A stretch of 64,000 nucleotides of DNA, taken from positions 1-64,000 of the forward strand of contig CAPGBJ010000047.1 in the NCBI GenBank assembly GCA_948616425.1. The letters run 5' to 3'. Position numbers and translations under genes: made by a program. Of the stretch, positions 8,358 to 17,159 are shown in pieces. The notes below the pieces were generated by a model. That model saw only the letters and a program-made list of their open reading frames with translations, made no database searches and was not told where the DNA came from. Numbering within the stretch: position 1 is the first letter of the stretch; each line of letters starts with the position of its first letter. Source of the stretch: an uncultured Oscillospiraceae bacterium (GTDB lineage: Bacteria; Bacillota; Clostridia; Oscillospirales; Oscillospiraceae).

Positions 8358-9581
8358 TCAGGTCCGGTAATCCCCGTTGATCTTCACATAGTCATAGGTC
8401 AAATCACAGCCCCAGCACTCGGCAGAATCTTCCCCTTCGTTCAGATTCACGGCAATGATCACCTCTTTCTCTGTGAGCACCTTCTTAGCCAACTCCTCAT
8501 CAAAGGCCAGTCCATCTCCCTGGCGGCACACCAGGACAGAGCCAGCCGCGGACGCAAAGGAGATATCCACATGTTCCGGGCGGAATGGGGCCTTGGAATA
8601 ACCCATGGCGCACAGCACCCTGCCCCAGTTGGCGTCGGCGCCGAACATGGCCGCCTTCACCAGGGAGGAGGCCACTACCGCCTTGGCCAGACGTTCGGCG
8701 CTCTCCTCACTTCGCGCCCCCGTCATCTTACAGGTCACCAGCCTGCTGGCTCCCTCTCCATCTCCAGCAATGGCCCGGGCCAGGTGGCGGCAGACATAGT
8801 CCAGCGCCCCCTTGAAGCACTCATAGTCCTCGTCCTTCCACTCAATCAGCTCGTTACCCGCCACCGCGTTCGCCAGTATGACAACGGTGTCGTTGGTAGA
8901 GGTATCTCCGTCCACAGTCACCCGATTAAAGGTTCTGGCAGTCACCTCCCGCAAGGCGTCCTCCAGCATCTCCTGGGTAATGGCGCAGTCAGTGGTAAGA
9001 AATGCCAGCATGGTACCCATGTTGGGGTGGATCATCCCGGAGCCTTTGGCAATCGCCCCCAAATGTACTTCCTTGCCCCCCAGGGAAAAAGAGACAGCAA
9101 TCTCTTTCTTTATCGTATCAGTGGTCATGATCGCAGTGGCGGCCCCGTCGGAACCAGCTGTCGATAGGGCCGCTGCCGCCTTTGGCAGACCGGTCTGAAT
9201 GGCTTGGATGTTGATGGTCTGACCGATCACACCGGTGGAGGCCACCACAAAATCCCCCGCTTCCCGCCCAGTGGCCTGGGCGGCAAAAAGACACATAGCC
9301 TCAGCATTCTCATGGCTCATGGGACAACAGGCGTTGGCGTTACCGCTGTTGGCCACGACACCCCAGGCCACCCCGTTCTCCAGATGGTCCATAGTCACAT
9401 AGATGGGAGCCGCTTTCACCCGGTTCAGCGTGTACACCCCAGCCGCAGTACACTCCTTCTCTGAAAGAATCAGCGCCAGATCATTCTTGTCCGGGCTGCT
9501 TCCCGCCTTGACTCCGCAGTGTACCCCAGCAGCTTTAAATCCCTGGGCGGCACACACGCCGCCGGCGATCTCTTTTAACAT
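8358..9581 (-). CDS. argJ: Bifunctional ornithine acetyltransferase / N-acetylglutamate synthase
   Basis: A 407-residue ArgJ that moves the acetyl group from acetylornithine to glutamate, closing the acetyl cycle; bifunctional forms also start it from acetyl-CoA. The self-cleavage motif reads K-G-S-G-M-I-H-P-N-M-G-T-M-L with nucleophile Thr190. The residue before it is Gly where the textbook motif has Ala. No argA is present, consistent with a bifunctional enzyme. The ATG at 9581 follows AAGGAAGGAGA; the frame extending to 9623 lacks a site. Confidence 0.93.
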   Translation of the reverse strand: MLKEIAGGVCAAQGFKAAGVHCGVKAGSSPDKNDLALILSEKECTAAGVYTLNRVKAAPIYVTMDHLENGVAWGVVANSGNANACCPMSHENAEAMCLFAAQATGREAGDFVVASTGVIGQTINIQAIQTGLPKAAAALSTAGSDGAATAIMTTDTIKKEIAVSFSLGGKEVHLGAIAKGSGMIHPNMGTMLAFLTTDCAITQEMLEDALREVTARTFNRVTVDGDTSTNDTVVILANAVAGNELIEWKDEDYECFKGALDYVCRHLARAIAGDGEGASRLVTCKMTGARSEESAERLAKAVVASSLVKAAMFGADANWGRVLCAMGYSKAPFRPEHVDISFASAAGSVLVCRQGDGLAFDEELAKKVLTEKEVIIAVNLNEGEDSAECWGCDLTYDYVKINGDYRT

Positions 9582-9635
9582 GGTTCGTTCTCCTTCCTTA
9601 AAAGGCGCCTTTCGTGCGGGCAACTGTCTGTCCTT

Positions 9636-10610
9636 TTACAGATTAAGTCCCGCCGTCTCCTCAAAGCCCAGCATCAGGTTCATGTTCTGTACCGCTGCGC
9701 CAGAGGCGCCCTTGCCCAGATTGTCGAAGAGGGCCGTAACAGTAAACTGTCCGTCGTTTCCGGTGACAATCAAAGACAGTGTATCCCTGCCGCTCCACTG
9801 GTTTGCATAAATTTTGAAGCCGTTGTCGATACCAGTCTCAGCGTCAGTGGGATCCCCCGCCACCCGGACAGCCCCCTCCACTCCGGAAGTCTGTACGTAG
9901 AAGTCGTGCAGCTTCTCCCACACCTTGCCGAGGGAGGAGACGCCCTTAAGCTGACTCATCTGGAACGGAACCGTGGCGGCCATTCCCTTGTAGTAGTCAT
10001 CCACAATGGGGACAAATACAGGCGGTACAGACAGGCCGCAGCGCACTTTCATCTCGGGCAGATGCTTGTGATTTTGTAACAGACCATAGAGCGCTGGGCT
10101 GGAAAAAGTCGAAGGGCGGTTGTCCTGTTCATACTGGGCAATCATTTTCTTTCCGCCGCCGGAATAGCCTGTGAGCGAAAAGCAGGACAGGGGGGTATCC
10201 GAGGGCAGAACCCCCATTGCCACCAGGGGATAGACAATGGAGATAAAACCGGTGGCGTGACATCCGGGATTTGACACTCGCTTACTCTCCTGAATCATCG
10301 ACCGATGAAGCTGGGACAACTCCGGGAAGCCGTAGGCCCAGCCCTCCGCCACCCGGTGGGCGGTGGAACAGTCAATCACCCGAGTGTGGTCGTTCTCGAT
10401 AAGGGATACCGCCTCCACAGCGGCAGCATCGGGCAGACAGAGAAACACCAAGTCGGACTCATTGAGATACTTCCTTCGCTCCTCGGTATCTTTTCGCCTG
10501 TCCTCATCTATGAGTAGGAGCTCAATGTCCTCTCGGGCAGCTAGACGGTCGTAAATTTGCAGGCCGGTGGTGCCCTCTTTGCCGTCAATATAGATCTTTG
10601 GTTTCCCCAT
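9636..10610 (-). CDS. argC: N-acetyl-gamma-glutamyl-phosphate reductase, short (type 2) form
   Basis: A 324-residue NADP-dependent reductase that makes N-acetylglutamate semialdehyde. It begins M-G-K-P-K-I-Y-I-D-G-K-E-G-T-T-G-L-Q-I and has the catalytic cysteine in V-S-N-P-G-C-H-A-T-G. The length and the opening D-G-x-x-G-T-T-G pattern match the type 2 ArgC family rather than the common, longer form with a G-A-x-G-Y-x-G nucleotide motif. The ATG at 10610 is preceded by AGGAGG. It is the first acetyl-cycle gene in the operon, after the TIGR04076 gene. Confidence 0.92.
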   Translation of the reverse strand: MGKPKIYIDGKEGTTGLQIYDRLAAREDIELLLIDEDRRKDTEERRKYLNESDLVFLCLPDAAAVEAVSLIENDHTRVIDCSTAHRVAEGWAYGFPELSQLHRSMIQESKRVSNPGCHATGFISIVYPLVAMGVLPSDTPLSCFSLTGYSGGGKKMIAQYEQDNRPSTFSSPALYGLLQNHKHLPEMKVRCGLSVPPVFVPIVDDYYKGMAATVPFQMSQLKGVSSLGKVWEKLHDFYVQTSGVEGAVRVAGDPTDAETGIDNGFKIYANQWSGRDTLSLIVTGNDGQFTVTALFDNLGKGASGAAVQNMNLMLGFEETAGLNL

Positions 10611-10623
10611 ATCCCTTATCCTC

Positions 10624-10938
10624 CTATTCTGAGTCTTCTTCCATCGCCTCAATTAAAAAACTGACCGGACGAAACCCGTCGTTACAGGAGATCATGGCGG
10701 ATTTTTTATTCTTCATCCACCCATCATAGAAATCCTCCCCGCCGTGGGCCAGGGCCATGACAAAGGGGGACATACTCTCCCAGGCGCTGAGGCACAGCCC
10801 GTCCGGACGCTGCCAGCCATTGGCAACAAACACCTGCCCCTCCCGCAGGTCACAGGCGTGCTGAATCGGGTTTTCATACCGGGTAATCAGGTCGTCGTAT
10901 CGGGCCATTCTTACCACAGTAATTCTGCATTTTTTCAT
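10624..10938 (-). CDS. TIGR04076 family small protein
   Basis: A 104-residue protein resembling the uncharacterised TIGR04076 family: M-K-K-C-R-I-T-V-V-R at the start, an acidic middle with S-A-W-E-S-M-S-P-F-V-M-A-L-A, and a C-D/N-D-G-F-R-P-V-S-F terminal block. Its ATG overlaps the argH TGA by four bases (ATGA), and argC starts 13 bp after its stop, so it is embedded in the arginine operon and probably translationally coupled to argH. No function is established for the family. A link to arginine metabolism is suggested only by this position. Confidence 0.7.
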   Translation of the reverse strand: MKKCRITVVRMARYDDLITRYENPIQHACDLREGQVFVANGWQRPDGLCLSAWESMSPFVMALAHGGEDFYDGWMKNKKSAMISCNDGFRPVSFLIEAMEEDSE

Positions 10939-12314
10939 CTGTGGGCCTCCACAAAGGCTTCAATCAGCGCAATCTGCTTCTCCACCGAGTCCTTGGCCGG
11001 GCCGCCGTAGACTTTACGGCCGTTGACACAAGTTTTCAACGCCAGGGCGTCGTACACATCGGAATCAAACAGGCCCGAAATAGCCCGAAAATCTCGCAAA
11101 GTCAGCGTGTCCAGCGTGTCCCCAGTCTTGATGCACAGGTTAACCAGCCGGCCCACAATCATATACGCCTCTCGGAAAGGCATCCCCTTGCGGGTGAGAT
11201 AGTCGGCGCAGTCAGTGGCATTGATAAAGCCGCCAGCCGCCGCCCGGGCCATGTTTTTCGGCCGGATGGTGAGGGTATCCAACATGGCGCCAAAGACGGG
11301 CAGACAGATCTCCACCGTGTCAATGGCATCGAAGAGAGCCTCCTTGTCCTCCTGTGTGTCCTTGTTATAGGCCAGGGGCAGCCCCTTCATCACGGTGAGC
11401 AGAGTCATCAGAGCGCCGTATACCCGCCCCGTCTTGCCCCGGACCAGCTCGGCCACATCGGGGTTCTTCTTCTGGGGCATAATGGAGGAACCAGTGGAGT
11501 AGGCGTCGTCCAGATCCACAAACTTAAACTCCCAGGAGCACCACAGCACGATCTCCTCGGAAAACCGGGACAGGTGCATCATCAAAATGGACAGGGCGGA
11601 CAGCAGTTCAATGACATAGTCTCGGTCGGAGACCGAATCCATCGAGTTGTCGGTGGGCTTTTTAAAGCCCAAGGCCGCCGCCGTGGCAAACCGGTCGATC
11701 GGATAGGTGGTGGTGGCCAGAGCTCCCGCCCCCAGAGGGCACTCGTCCAGCCGCTCCAGACAGTCTTCCAGTCGGGTGACATCCCGCTTAAACATATTGG
11801 CGTAGGCCATCATATAGTGGGCAAAGGTGGTGGGCTGGGCCCGCTGGAGGTGGGTGTAGCCAGGCATCACCGCATCCAGGGTGGCCTTGGCCTTTTTCAC
11901 CAACACATTCTCCAAATCCAGCACTTGGCCGATGATGGCGGGGATCTCCTCCTTCACATACAGCCGGGTGTCCACCGCCACCTGGTCATTCCGGGAGCGG
12001 GCGGTGTGCAGGCGCTTGCCCGCCTCCCCCACCCGCTGGGTGAGAATCGTCTCGATATTCATGTGAATGTCTTCGTTCTCCGCCGAGAACTCCACCTGTC
12101 CCGCCTCGATGTCGGCAAGGATGGCTTTCAGGCCTTCCACAATCTTCTCAGCCTCGTGCTCCTCGATAATCCCCTGGGCGCCCAGCATCTGGGCGTGGGC
12201 GATGGAGCCGGCAATGTCCTGCTTGTACAGCCGGGCGTCGAAGTCGATGGAGGAATTAATTTCATTGACGAGAGAATCCGTCTCCTTCTGGAAACGGCCT
12301 GCCCAGAGTTTCAT
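10935..12314 (-). CDS. argH: Argininosuccinate lyase
   Basis: A 459-residue fumarase/aspartase-superfamily enzyme that splits argininosuccinate into arginine and fumarate. It shows the signature G-S-S-I-M-P-Q-K-K-N-P-D, the catalytic-histidine region M-P-G-Y-T-H-L-Q-R-A-Q-P and the conserved start M-K-L-W-A-G-R-F-Q-K. AGAGGAA precedes the ATG. A 174-bp gap separates it from argG upstream, and its stop overlaps the next gene's start. Confidence 0.95.
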   Translation of the reverse strand: MKLWAGRFQKETDSLVNEINSSIDFDARLYKQDIAGSIAHAQMLGAQGIIEEHEAEKIVEGLKAILADIEAGQVEFSAENEDIHMNIETILTQRVGEAGKRLHTARSRNDQVAVDTRLYVKEEIPAIIGQVLDLENVLVKKAKATLDAVMPGYTHLQRAQPTTFAHYMMAYANMFKRDVTRLEDCLERLDECPLGAGALATTTYPIDRFATAAALGFKKPTDNSMDSVSDRDYVIELLSALSILMMHLSRFSEEIVLWCSWEFKFVDLDDAYSTGSSIMPQKKNPDVAELVRGKTGRVYGALMTLLTVMKGLPLAYNKDTQEDKEALFDAIDTVEICLPVFGAMLDTLTIRPKNMARAAAGGFINATDCADYLTRKGMPFREAYMIVGRLVNLCIKTGDTLDTLTLRDFRAISGLFDSDVYDALALKTCVNGRKVYGGPAKDSVEKQIALIEAFVEAHR

Positions 12315-12488
12315 AGTAAGTTCCTCTTTTCATTTATAGGAGTTCCAAGCCCTCTTGCCAAAGGGGGCGCCCCGCAGGGGCGGGGGATGCGGCTGGCAAA
12401 ACGCCTTCAATAAAATGGAATCTCTCCAGGGGCGGTCGATGGACCGTTCTGCCGTGTGGTCTTCTGTTCCTGTTCCTGGCTCAGGCCC

Positions 12489-13703
12489 TTACAGTTTCCC
12501 CTGTTCCCGCAAAGCCTGCACCTTATCAGGCAAGCCCCACAGGTTGATAAAACCCTGGGAATCCTTCTGGTCGTAGTCGCTCTCCTCAAAGGTAACCAGA
12601 TCCTCGGAGTACAGGGTGCAGGGGGAGGTGACTGAGGCGGTGATGATGTTGCCCTTGTACAGCTTCAGCTTTACTGTGCCGGTGACAAACTTCTGAGTAT
12701 CCAGGGCGAAGGCGGACAGGGCTTCCCGCACAGGTGTGAACCACTTGCCGTTGTACACCAGATCGGCGAAGTCCACTGCCAGTTTAGTCTTCATGTGCTT
12801 GGTATCCTTATCAATGGTAATCATCTCCAGCACCTCGTGTGCCCGGTAGAGGATGGTACCGCCAGGGGTCTCATACACCCCCCGGTCCTTCATCCCCACC
12901 AGCCGGTTCTCCACGATGTCCAGTAAGCCGATACCGTTCTTGCCGCCCAAATCGTTGAGCTTGCGAATGATGTCGCTGGCCTTCATCTTCTCGCCGTCAA
13001 CGGCCACAGGCCAGCCCTTCTCAAAGTCCAGAGTGACATAAGTGGGGGCGTCGGGAGCCATGGCGGGGGACACCCCCATCTCCAGAAAACCGGGTTTGTC
13101 GTACTGGGGCTCGTTGGCCGGGTCCTCCAGGTCCAGCCCCTCGTGAGACAAATGCCACAGGTTCTTATCCTTGGAGTAGTTGGTCTCCCGTGAGATCTTC
13201 AGCGGGACGTTGTGGGCCTCGGCGTAGTCGATCTCCTCGTCCCGTCCCTTAATAGACCACTCCCGCCAGGGGGCGATGATCTTCATCTCAGGGGCAAAAC
13301 GCTTGATCGCCAGTTCAAAACGGACCTGGTCGTTGCCCTTGCCGGTGCAGCCGTGGCAGATGGCGTCGGCCCCCTCGGCCTTAGCAATCTCCACCAGCCG
13401 TTTGGCAATGATGGGTCTGGCGAAGGCGGTACCCAACAGGTAGTCCTCATACTTGGCCCCCATCATCATAGAGGGGATGATCACCTCATCCACCATCTGA
13501 TCCGTCAAGTCTTCCACATAGAGTTTGGAGGCCCCCGTCTTGAGGGCTTTCTCCTCCAGACCGTCCAACTCGGTGCCCTGGCCTACATCCCCCGAGACGG
13601 CGATGATCTCGGGGTTGCCGTAGTTCTCCTTCAGCCAGGGGATGATGATGGATGTATCCAAACCGCCCGAATAGGCCAGTACCACTTTTTTTACCTCTGC
13701 CAT
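12489..13703 (-). CDS. argG: Argininosuccinate synthase
   Basis: A 404-residue ATP-dependent ligase that joins citrulline and aspartate. It has the N-type ATP pyrophosphatase loop A-Y-S-G-G-L-D-T-S near the N-terminus, the G-C-T-G-K-G-N-D-Q-V-R-F-E block and the usual length. The ATG at 13703 has TGGAGGAT upstream. As the first gene of the leftward arginine unit it is next to the presumed operator-promoter region at 13.75-13.95 kb. The 174 bp after its stop (12315-12488) hold no gene; they contain a GC-rich stretch around 12360-12400 that may fold, so partial termination before argH is possible. Confidence 0.95.
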   Translation of the reverse strand: MAEVKKVVLAYSGGLDTSIIIPWLKENYGNPEIIAVSGDVGQGTELDGLEEKALKTGASKLYVEDLTDQMVDEVIIPSMMMGAKYEDYLLGTAFARPIIAKRLVEIAKAEGADAICHGCTGKGNDQVRFELAIKRFAPEMKIIAPWREWSIKGRDEEIDYAEAHNVPLKISRETNYSKDKNLWHLSHEGLDLEDPANEPQYDKPGFLEMGVSPAMAPDAPTYVTLDFEKGWPVAVDGEKMKASDIIRKLNDLGGKNGIGLLDIVENRLVGMKDRGVYETPGGTILYRAHEVLEMITIDKDTKHMKTKLAVDFADLVYNGKWFTPVREALSAFALDTQKFVTGTVKLKLYKGNIITASVTSPCTLYSEDLVTFEESDYDQKDSQGFINLWGLPDKVQALREQGKL

Positions 13704-13808
13704 AATGATGATCCTCCAAAATCTACCGCAGAGTCGCTTTCGACCCTACCAATTTAGTATGGGGACAGTCTACCACGCTTTCCTCCGGATTGCAAGTGGG
13801 TTTTCGCA

Positions 13809-13891
13809 TGAATATACATATCATCCCCGAAATTTTCCGTTTATTTTGACTAAAATGATTATTTATACGGAATATACCGGATTTTTATTCA
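13809..13891 (-). promoter_or_regulatory. Possible ArgR (ARG box) sites upstream of argG
   Basis: The 470 bp between argG and the PP2C gene hold no gene. Two half-matches to the ARG box (TGAAT-N4-ATTCA) lie here: TGAATATACATATCA at 13809-13823 and, on the minus strand, TGAATAAAAATCCG at 13878-13891. The second overlaps a weak promoter-like pair, TTGAAT (13887-13892) and TATAAA (13862-13867), with a long 19-bp spacer. Neither box is perfect; the assignment leans on the location and on ArgR being the usual regulator. Confidence 0.3.
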
Positions 13892-14027
13892 AATTCAGTT
13901 TTGACCCTCCCGCAACTCAGGGGGTATGACCTCCAACTCGGTCTGCTCAATAGCAGTCTGGAACCTAGCACTGAATTTCTTGCCCCCAAACTCCAGCGAG
14001 CACAAGGAAAACTTCCAACTGTTCAGG

Positions 14028-14115
14028 AAAAATAAAAAACGATTACATACACGACCTCACTGTCCAGGCGGTTCGCCTCCCCGCTGGTGTTCGTTTTGGT
14101 CTGTGTATGTAATCG
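14028..14115 (-). terminator. Terminator of the kinase operon, with large loop
   Basis: A perfect 13-bp inverted repeat, CGATTACATACAC (14040-14052) with its complement (14103-14115), encloses 50 bp that contain a small inner hairpin (GGCG/CGCC at 14067-14077). Read on the minus strand, the repeat is followed directly by TTTTTTATTTTT, and it starts 57 bases after the stop codon of the last operon gene. Confidence 0.7.
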
Positions 14116-14172
14116 GCTTTCACTGTGAAGCAGTTCAGTATGTCGGCTCAGAGGGCAGTTGAGATACCCACG

Positions 14173-14895
14173 CTATTGCAACATAACCGTCAGCATAGTC
14201 AAATTGTCGTTTCCGCCTCTGATCCGTTCCATCATGCGCAGCAAGAGATATTCTGCCCACTGCTTGGCACATCTGGACTTCAAAAAATCGACTGCGATCT
14301 CCTCGTCATCCAGAAATTCCCACACGCCATCCGAGCACAAAAAGAATCCGTCACCTGGCGTCAGGAATTCCTCATATACGCGAATAGTGGGCTCATTGTG
14401 GTCCACCCCTCCAATCGACCGGAGCAGTCTTGACTGATCCTCATCGAAGGCAATTTCTTTTCTTGTGATCTCTCCTGCTTTGTACTTTTTATATGCAACC
14501 GAATGATCCTCCGTATAGGCTTTCAACCGGCCCTCATGGATGTAGTACAGACGAGAATCTCCGGCGTGGGCCCAGATTGCCCTGCTTCCCATAATATAAA
14601 GGGCAACAACTGTGCTTTTCAAGACGGCATTTTTCTCCTGCTGCAATGCCAGCACACGTCGATTTGCCTCAGCAATCTGCACTTCAAGCCACTGTGCTGG
14701 GTCCCCGTCCCGGCACGGAGCCCCCTCCAGCAAGGTATCCCGAACGCATGCAGAGGCAACTTCTCCAAAAGAATGGCCTCCCAGGCCATCCGCTACCACA
14801 AACACTCCATGGTCCCCCTCTACACGAGAACCGACAGAATCTTCGTTATAGGATCGGCCGCCCCGGCTGCTGAACTCATATTGATCAAAAATCAC
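14173..14895 (-). CDS. PP2C-type Ser/Thr protein phosphatase (operon gene 5)
   Basis: A 240-residue PP2C phosphatase of bacterial PrpC/Stp type. Metal-binding motifs are intact: R-S-Y-N-E-D-S near the start, V-A-D-G-L-G-G-H, H-A-G-D-S-R-L-Y-Y, C-S-D-G-V-W-E-F-L and the final G-G-N-D-N-L-T. It should remove phosphates added by the kinase at the head of the operon. Start codon four bases after the preceding protease-FHA stop, so probably coupled. It closes the operon; the terminator follows 57 bp later. It is the second phosphatase of the unit and differs clearly from the one at 16.3-17.2 kb. Confidence 0.9.
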   Translation of the reverse strand: MIFDQYEFSSRGGRSYNEDSVGSRVEGDHGVFVVADGLGGHSFGEVASACVRDTLLEGAPCRDGDPAQWLEVQIAEANRRVLALQQEKNAVLKSTVVALYIMGSRAIWAHAGDSRLYYIHEGRLKAYTEDHSVAYKKYKAGEITRKEIAFDEDQSRLLRSIGGVDHNEPTIRVYEEFLTPGDGFFLCSDGVWEFLDDEEIAVDFLKSRCAKQWAEYLLLRMMERIRGGNDNLTMLTVMLQ

Positions 14896-14899
14896 AGGC

Positions 14900-16294
14900 T
14901 TACCCCAGTTCTACGCGAATTTCGTTCGCCCGATCACCCACATAAAACCCATTGCCGGGCTTTATGCGGCAAGGGACATTCGCATCCAGTTTTTGTCCAT
15001 TCATAAGGAACGTGCCATAAGTAGATCGGAGGTCGGTTACAATAAACTCGCCCTTTGCCGCGTCATAGGAGACAGAGCAGTGCCTTCCGCTGACGCCGGC
15101 AGTCCCCTCTGCATATACCACTTTGCAGCCGCTGGAATCACGGCCAACCAAAACCGGGGTCTCCCCCACTACAACAGCAAGGCCGTTATGCTGTGCCGCC
15201 ATGGAGCGCATAAACGCCCGCTGTCCAGGCTGAGCAGATGCCCGCGCTCCGGTCGCCTTCTGGGCGGATGGCCCGGCGGCAGGGGCGGCCTTCTTCTTTT
15301 TGGAGAGCACGACAACGGCCGCTGCCGCGACACAGACAACCGCGGCGACAGCGACGATCACAATCGGGAGACTTCCACCGCCCTGCTTTGCCATCTCGTA
15401 GGAAATATTGTTCTTATCCAGGAAGGTAACCAGCTCGCTGGCGTTGAGGGAATAATAGTCCGCCTCAATTTGGTTTGCATACGGACTAGTTGACATAACA
15501 TTCGTATTCACTCCGATGACAAATCCGTCCTCTGTCACCAGTGGTCCGCCCGAATTGCCATGCTGTATGGTGGCATCGGTCTGAATGCGCTCCACACCCT
15601 TGTCATTCGCCACAAACTTTGTGATCGCCCCCTTGTGAACGGTTACATCGTCGATCCCAAAATTACTTGCGCTTGTAAAATAATTTTCCGCATTGCCCGG
15701 AAAACCCAGTGTATACACGGTCTCACCGACCATCTCTTTTGTCGGGACCATGATTTGGAGGGGTTTTCTCTTATCGGTAGCATCTCTCAGCTTCAGGACG
15801 GCTAAATCAACTTTTTCCATGTCCCCGTAGCAGTCTACATAGGCGACATCATAATTGTTATCGTCGTAATATACCCGCAATTCGCAGCTTTCAGCGATGA
15901 GAACAAGGTATATCCCTCTATCCGCATTGTACGTCCCCACATAAGTCCTAAACTGTCCGCCTTCGCCCGCCTTAATGTAGTCATCTACTACATGGTCATT
16001 CGTCACAATATACGTGGGATCCTCGCCGGATTTTCCCACAAAAAATCCAGTACCGGAACCGCCTCGGCCCTCTCCGTTCGTACCAAACTCTTGGTAGAAT
16101 TCATACTGCTTACCGTTGGTAAGATAATAAGCGGCCCCTTTTACATAGAACTGGATAGAAACAACACCATTCTTCGCTTCAATGACCTTCTTGCTGCCTG
16201 CGGCATATGCCGGCGCGGAGCACAGCCCCACCCCCAAGCCGAACAGAATCAATGACAAAAAAGCTGTCTTTGCCTTTGCTGCCAATCTCCTCAC
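14900..16294 (-). CDS. Membrane-anchored trypsin-like protease with cytoplasmic FHA domain
   Basis: 464 residues in four parts: a signal peptide ending A-P-A-Y-A-A; an extracytoplasmic HtrA-like serine protease (about 35-300) with His101 in T-N-D-H-V-V, Asp163 in K-V-D-L-A-V-L and Ser248 in G-N-S-G-G-P-L; a transmembrane helix (about 309-330) followed by K-K-K-K; and a C-terminal FHA domain (about 380-464) with G-R-D and S-G-R-H. The phosphothreonine reader thus faces the cytoplasm and the protease the outside. No PDZ domain is seen. The GTG at 16294 lies eight bases after AGGAG; another GTG at 16303 overlaps that site. Probably the effector of the signalling operon. Confidence 0.85.
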   Translation of the reverse strand: MRRLAAKAKTAFLSLILFGLGVGLCSAPAYAAGSKKVIEAKNGVVSIQFYVKGAAYYLTNGKQYEFYQEFGTNGEGRGGSGTGFFVGKSGEDPTYIVTNDHVVDDYIKAGEGGQFRTYVGTYNADRGIYLVLIAESCELRVYYDDNNYDVAYVDCYGDMEKVDLAVLKLRDATDKRKPLQIMVPTKEMVGETVYTLGFPGNAENYFTSASNFGIDDVTVHKGAITKFVANDKGVERIQTDATIQHGNSGGPLVTEDGFVIGVNTNVMSTSPYANQIEADYYSLNASELVTFLDKNNISYEMAKQGGGSLPIVIVAVAAVVCVAAAAVVVLSKKKKAAPAAGPSAQKATGARASAQPGQRAFMRSMAAQHNGLAVVVGETPVLVGRDSSGCKVVYAEGTAGVSGRHCSVSYDAAKGEFIVTDLRSTYGTFLMNGQKLDANVPCRIKPGNGFYVGDRANEIRVELG

Positions 16295-16324
16295 GTTTAC
16301 CACTCCTGTCTTCCTTTTATAGTC

Positions 16325-17158
16325 CTACAAAACACATTTTACTACAATTGCTGTGTAGTTGTCCTGATTTGGCCTGCAATATGAAACAATCTTTGCCTCC
16401 AGGTCGGCGCACATCTCCTCCGCTGTGCTTTTTTCCAGGGCCTCTACTACTTCCTCCGGACTCAACACACCGCCCACGCCGTCGGAACACGCCAGCAACA
16501 CATCGCCCCTGTTCATGGGGAGGGGATGGACACTGCAATCCACCTCATCCAAACCGACCATACCCAAAAACTCTGTCAAAGCCGCTCCATCCGGCAGTGC
16601 CTGGAAAGGCAGCGGGTCCATGTCTCCCTCCCGCACAGCTTCCAGATACTTCTGGTGGAGGAGGTTGTGTTCGGCATTCAGTCTGATCAGATTTCCATCC
16701 CGCAGGAGATACAGGAAGCTGTCACCCACGCTGGCATAATAAAGTCCGCCCTGATACAGAATCCCGATTACGACCGTACTTCCGCCGTCCCCTCCAATTC
16801 GCTCCTCCACTTGGGACGAGGCCTGGAAAACGCTCTGTTCCAACTGAGGCGCCAAGTCGCAGCTCCGGTCCATATTCAGAAAGGATTGCCGTAAGCTTTG
16901 TATCGCGGTCTCGCTGGCCAGTCTGCCGTCCCGCATGCCGCCCATTCCGTCGCACACCGCGAAGAGCAGCCCCTTTTCCCGGGCCGCGGCGGCATCGAAG
17001 GCGCCGGCCACCGTGAAGGAGTCCTCCTGCCCCGTCCTAGATCCAAGCCCCTGTAAATTGGCGACGTCATAGCTGAGTTTCTCCCCCTCAGGCGGGCACT
17101 TTCCGGCAGGCGAGAGCTTCTTTTCAATCGTTTGCCGCGCAAATTTTAAAAATGCCAT
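16325..17158 (-). CDS. PP2C-type Ser/Thr protein phosphatase (operon gene 3)
   Basis: A 277-residue PP2C phosphatase. Motifs: G-S-R-T-G-Q-E-D-S-F, C-D-G-M-G-G-M-R-D-G, S-V-G-D-S-F-L-Y-L, A-C-S-D-G-V-G-G-V-L and Q-D-N-Y-T-A-I-V-V, giving the metal-binding aspartates. It starts one base after the FHA gene's stop codon. Two phosphatases in one kinase operon suggests different targets, for example the kinase itself and the FHA-bound partners, but that is inference. Confidence 0.88.
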   Translation of the reverse strand: MAFLKFARQTIEKKLSPAGKCPPEGEKLSYDVANLQGLGSRTGQEDSFTVAGAFDAAAAREKGLLFAVCDGMGGMRDGRLASETAIQSLRQSFLNMDRSCDLAPQLEQSVFQASSQVEERIGGDGGSTVVIGILYQGGLYYASVGDSFLYLLRDGNLIRLNAEHNLLHQKYLEAVREGDMDPLPFQALPDGAALTEFLGMVGLDEVDCSVHPLPMNRGDVLLACSDGVGGVLSPEEVVEALEKSTAEEMCADLEAKIVSYCRPNQDNYTAIVVKCVL

Positions 17159-17159
17159 A

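Noticed and set aside
14040..14115. The palindromic 76-bp unit as a miniature transposable element
   Set aside because: No target duplication and no second copy in the window. The T tract on the minus strand right after the operon makes a terminator the simpler reading.
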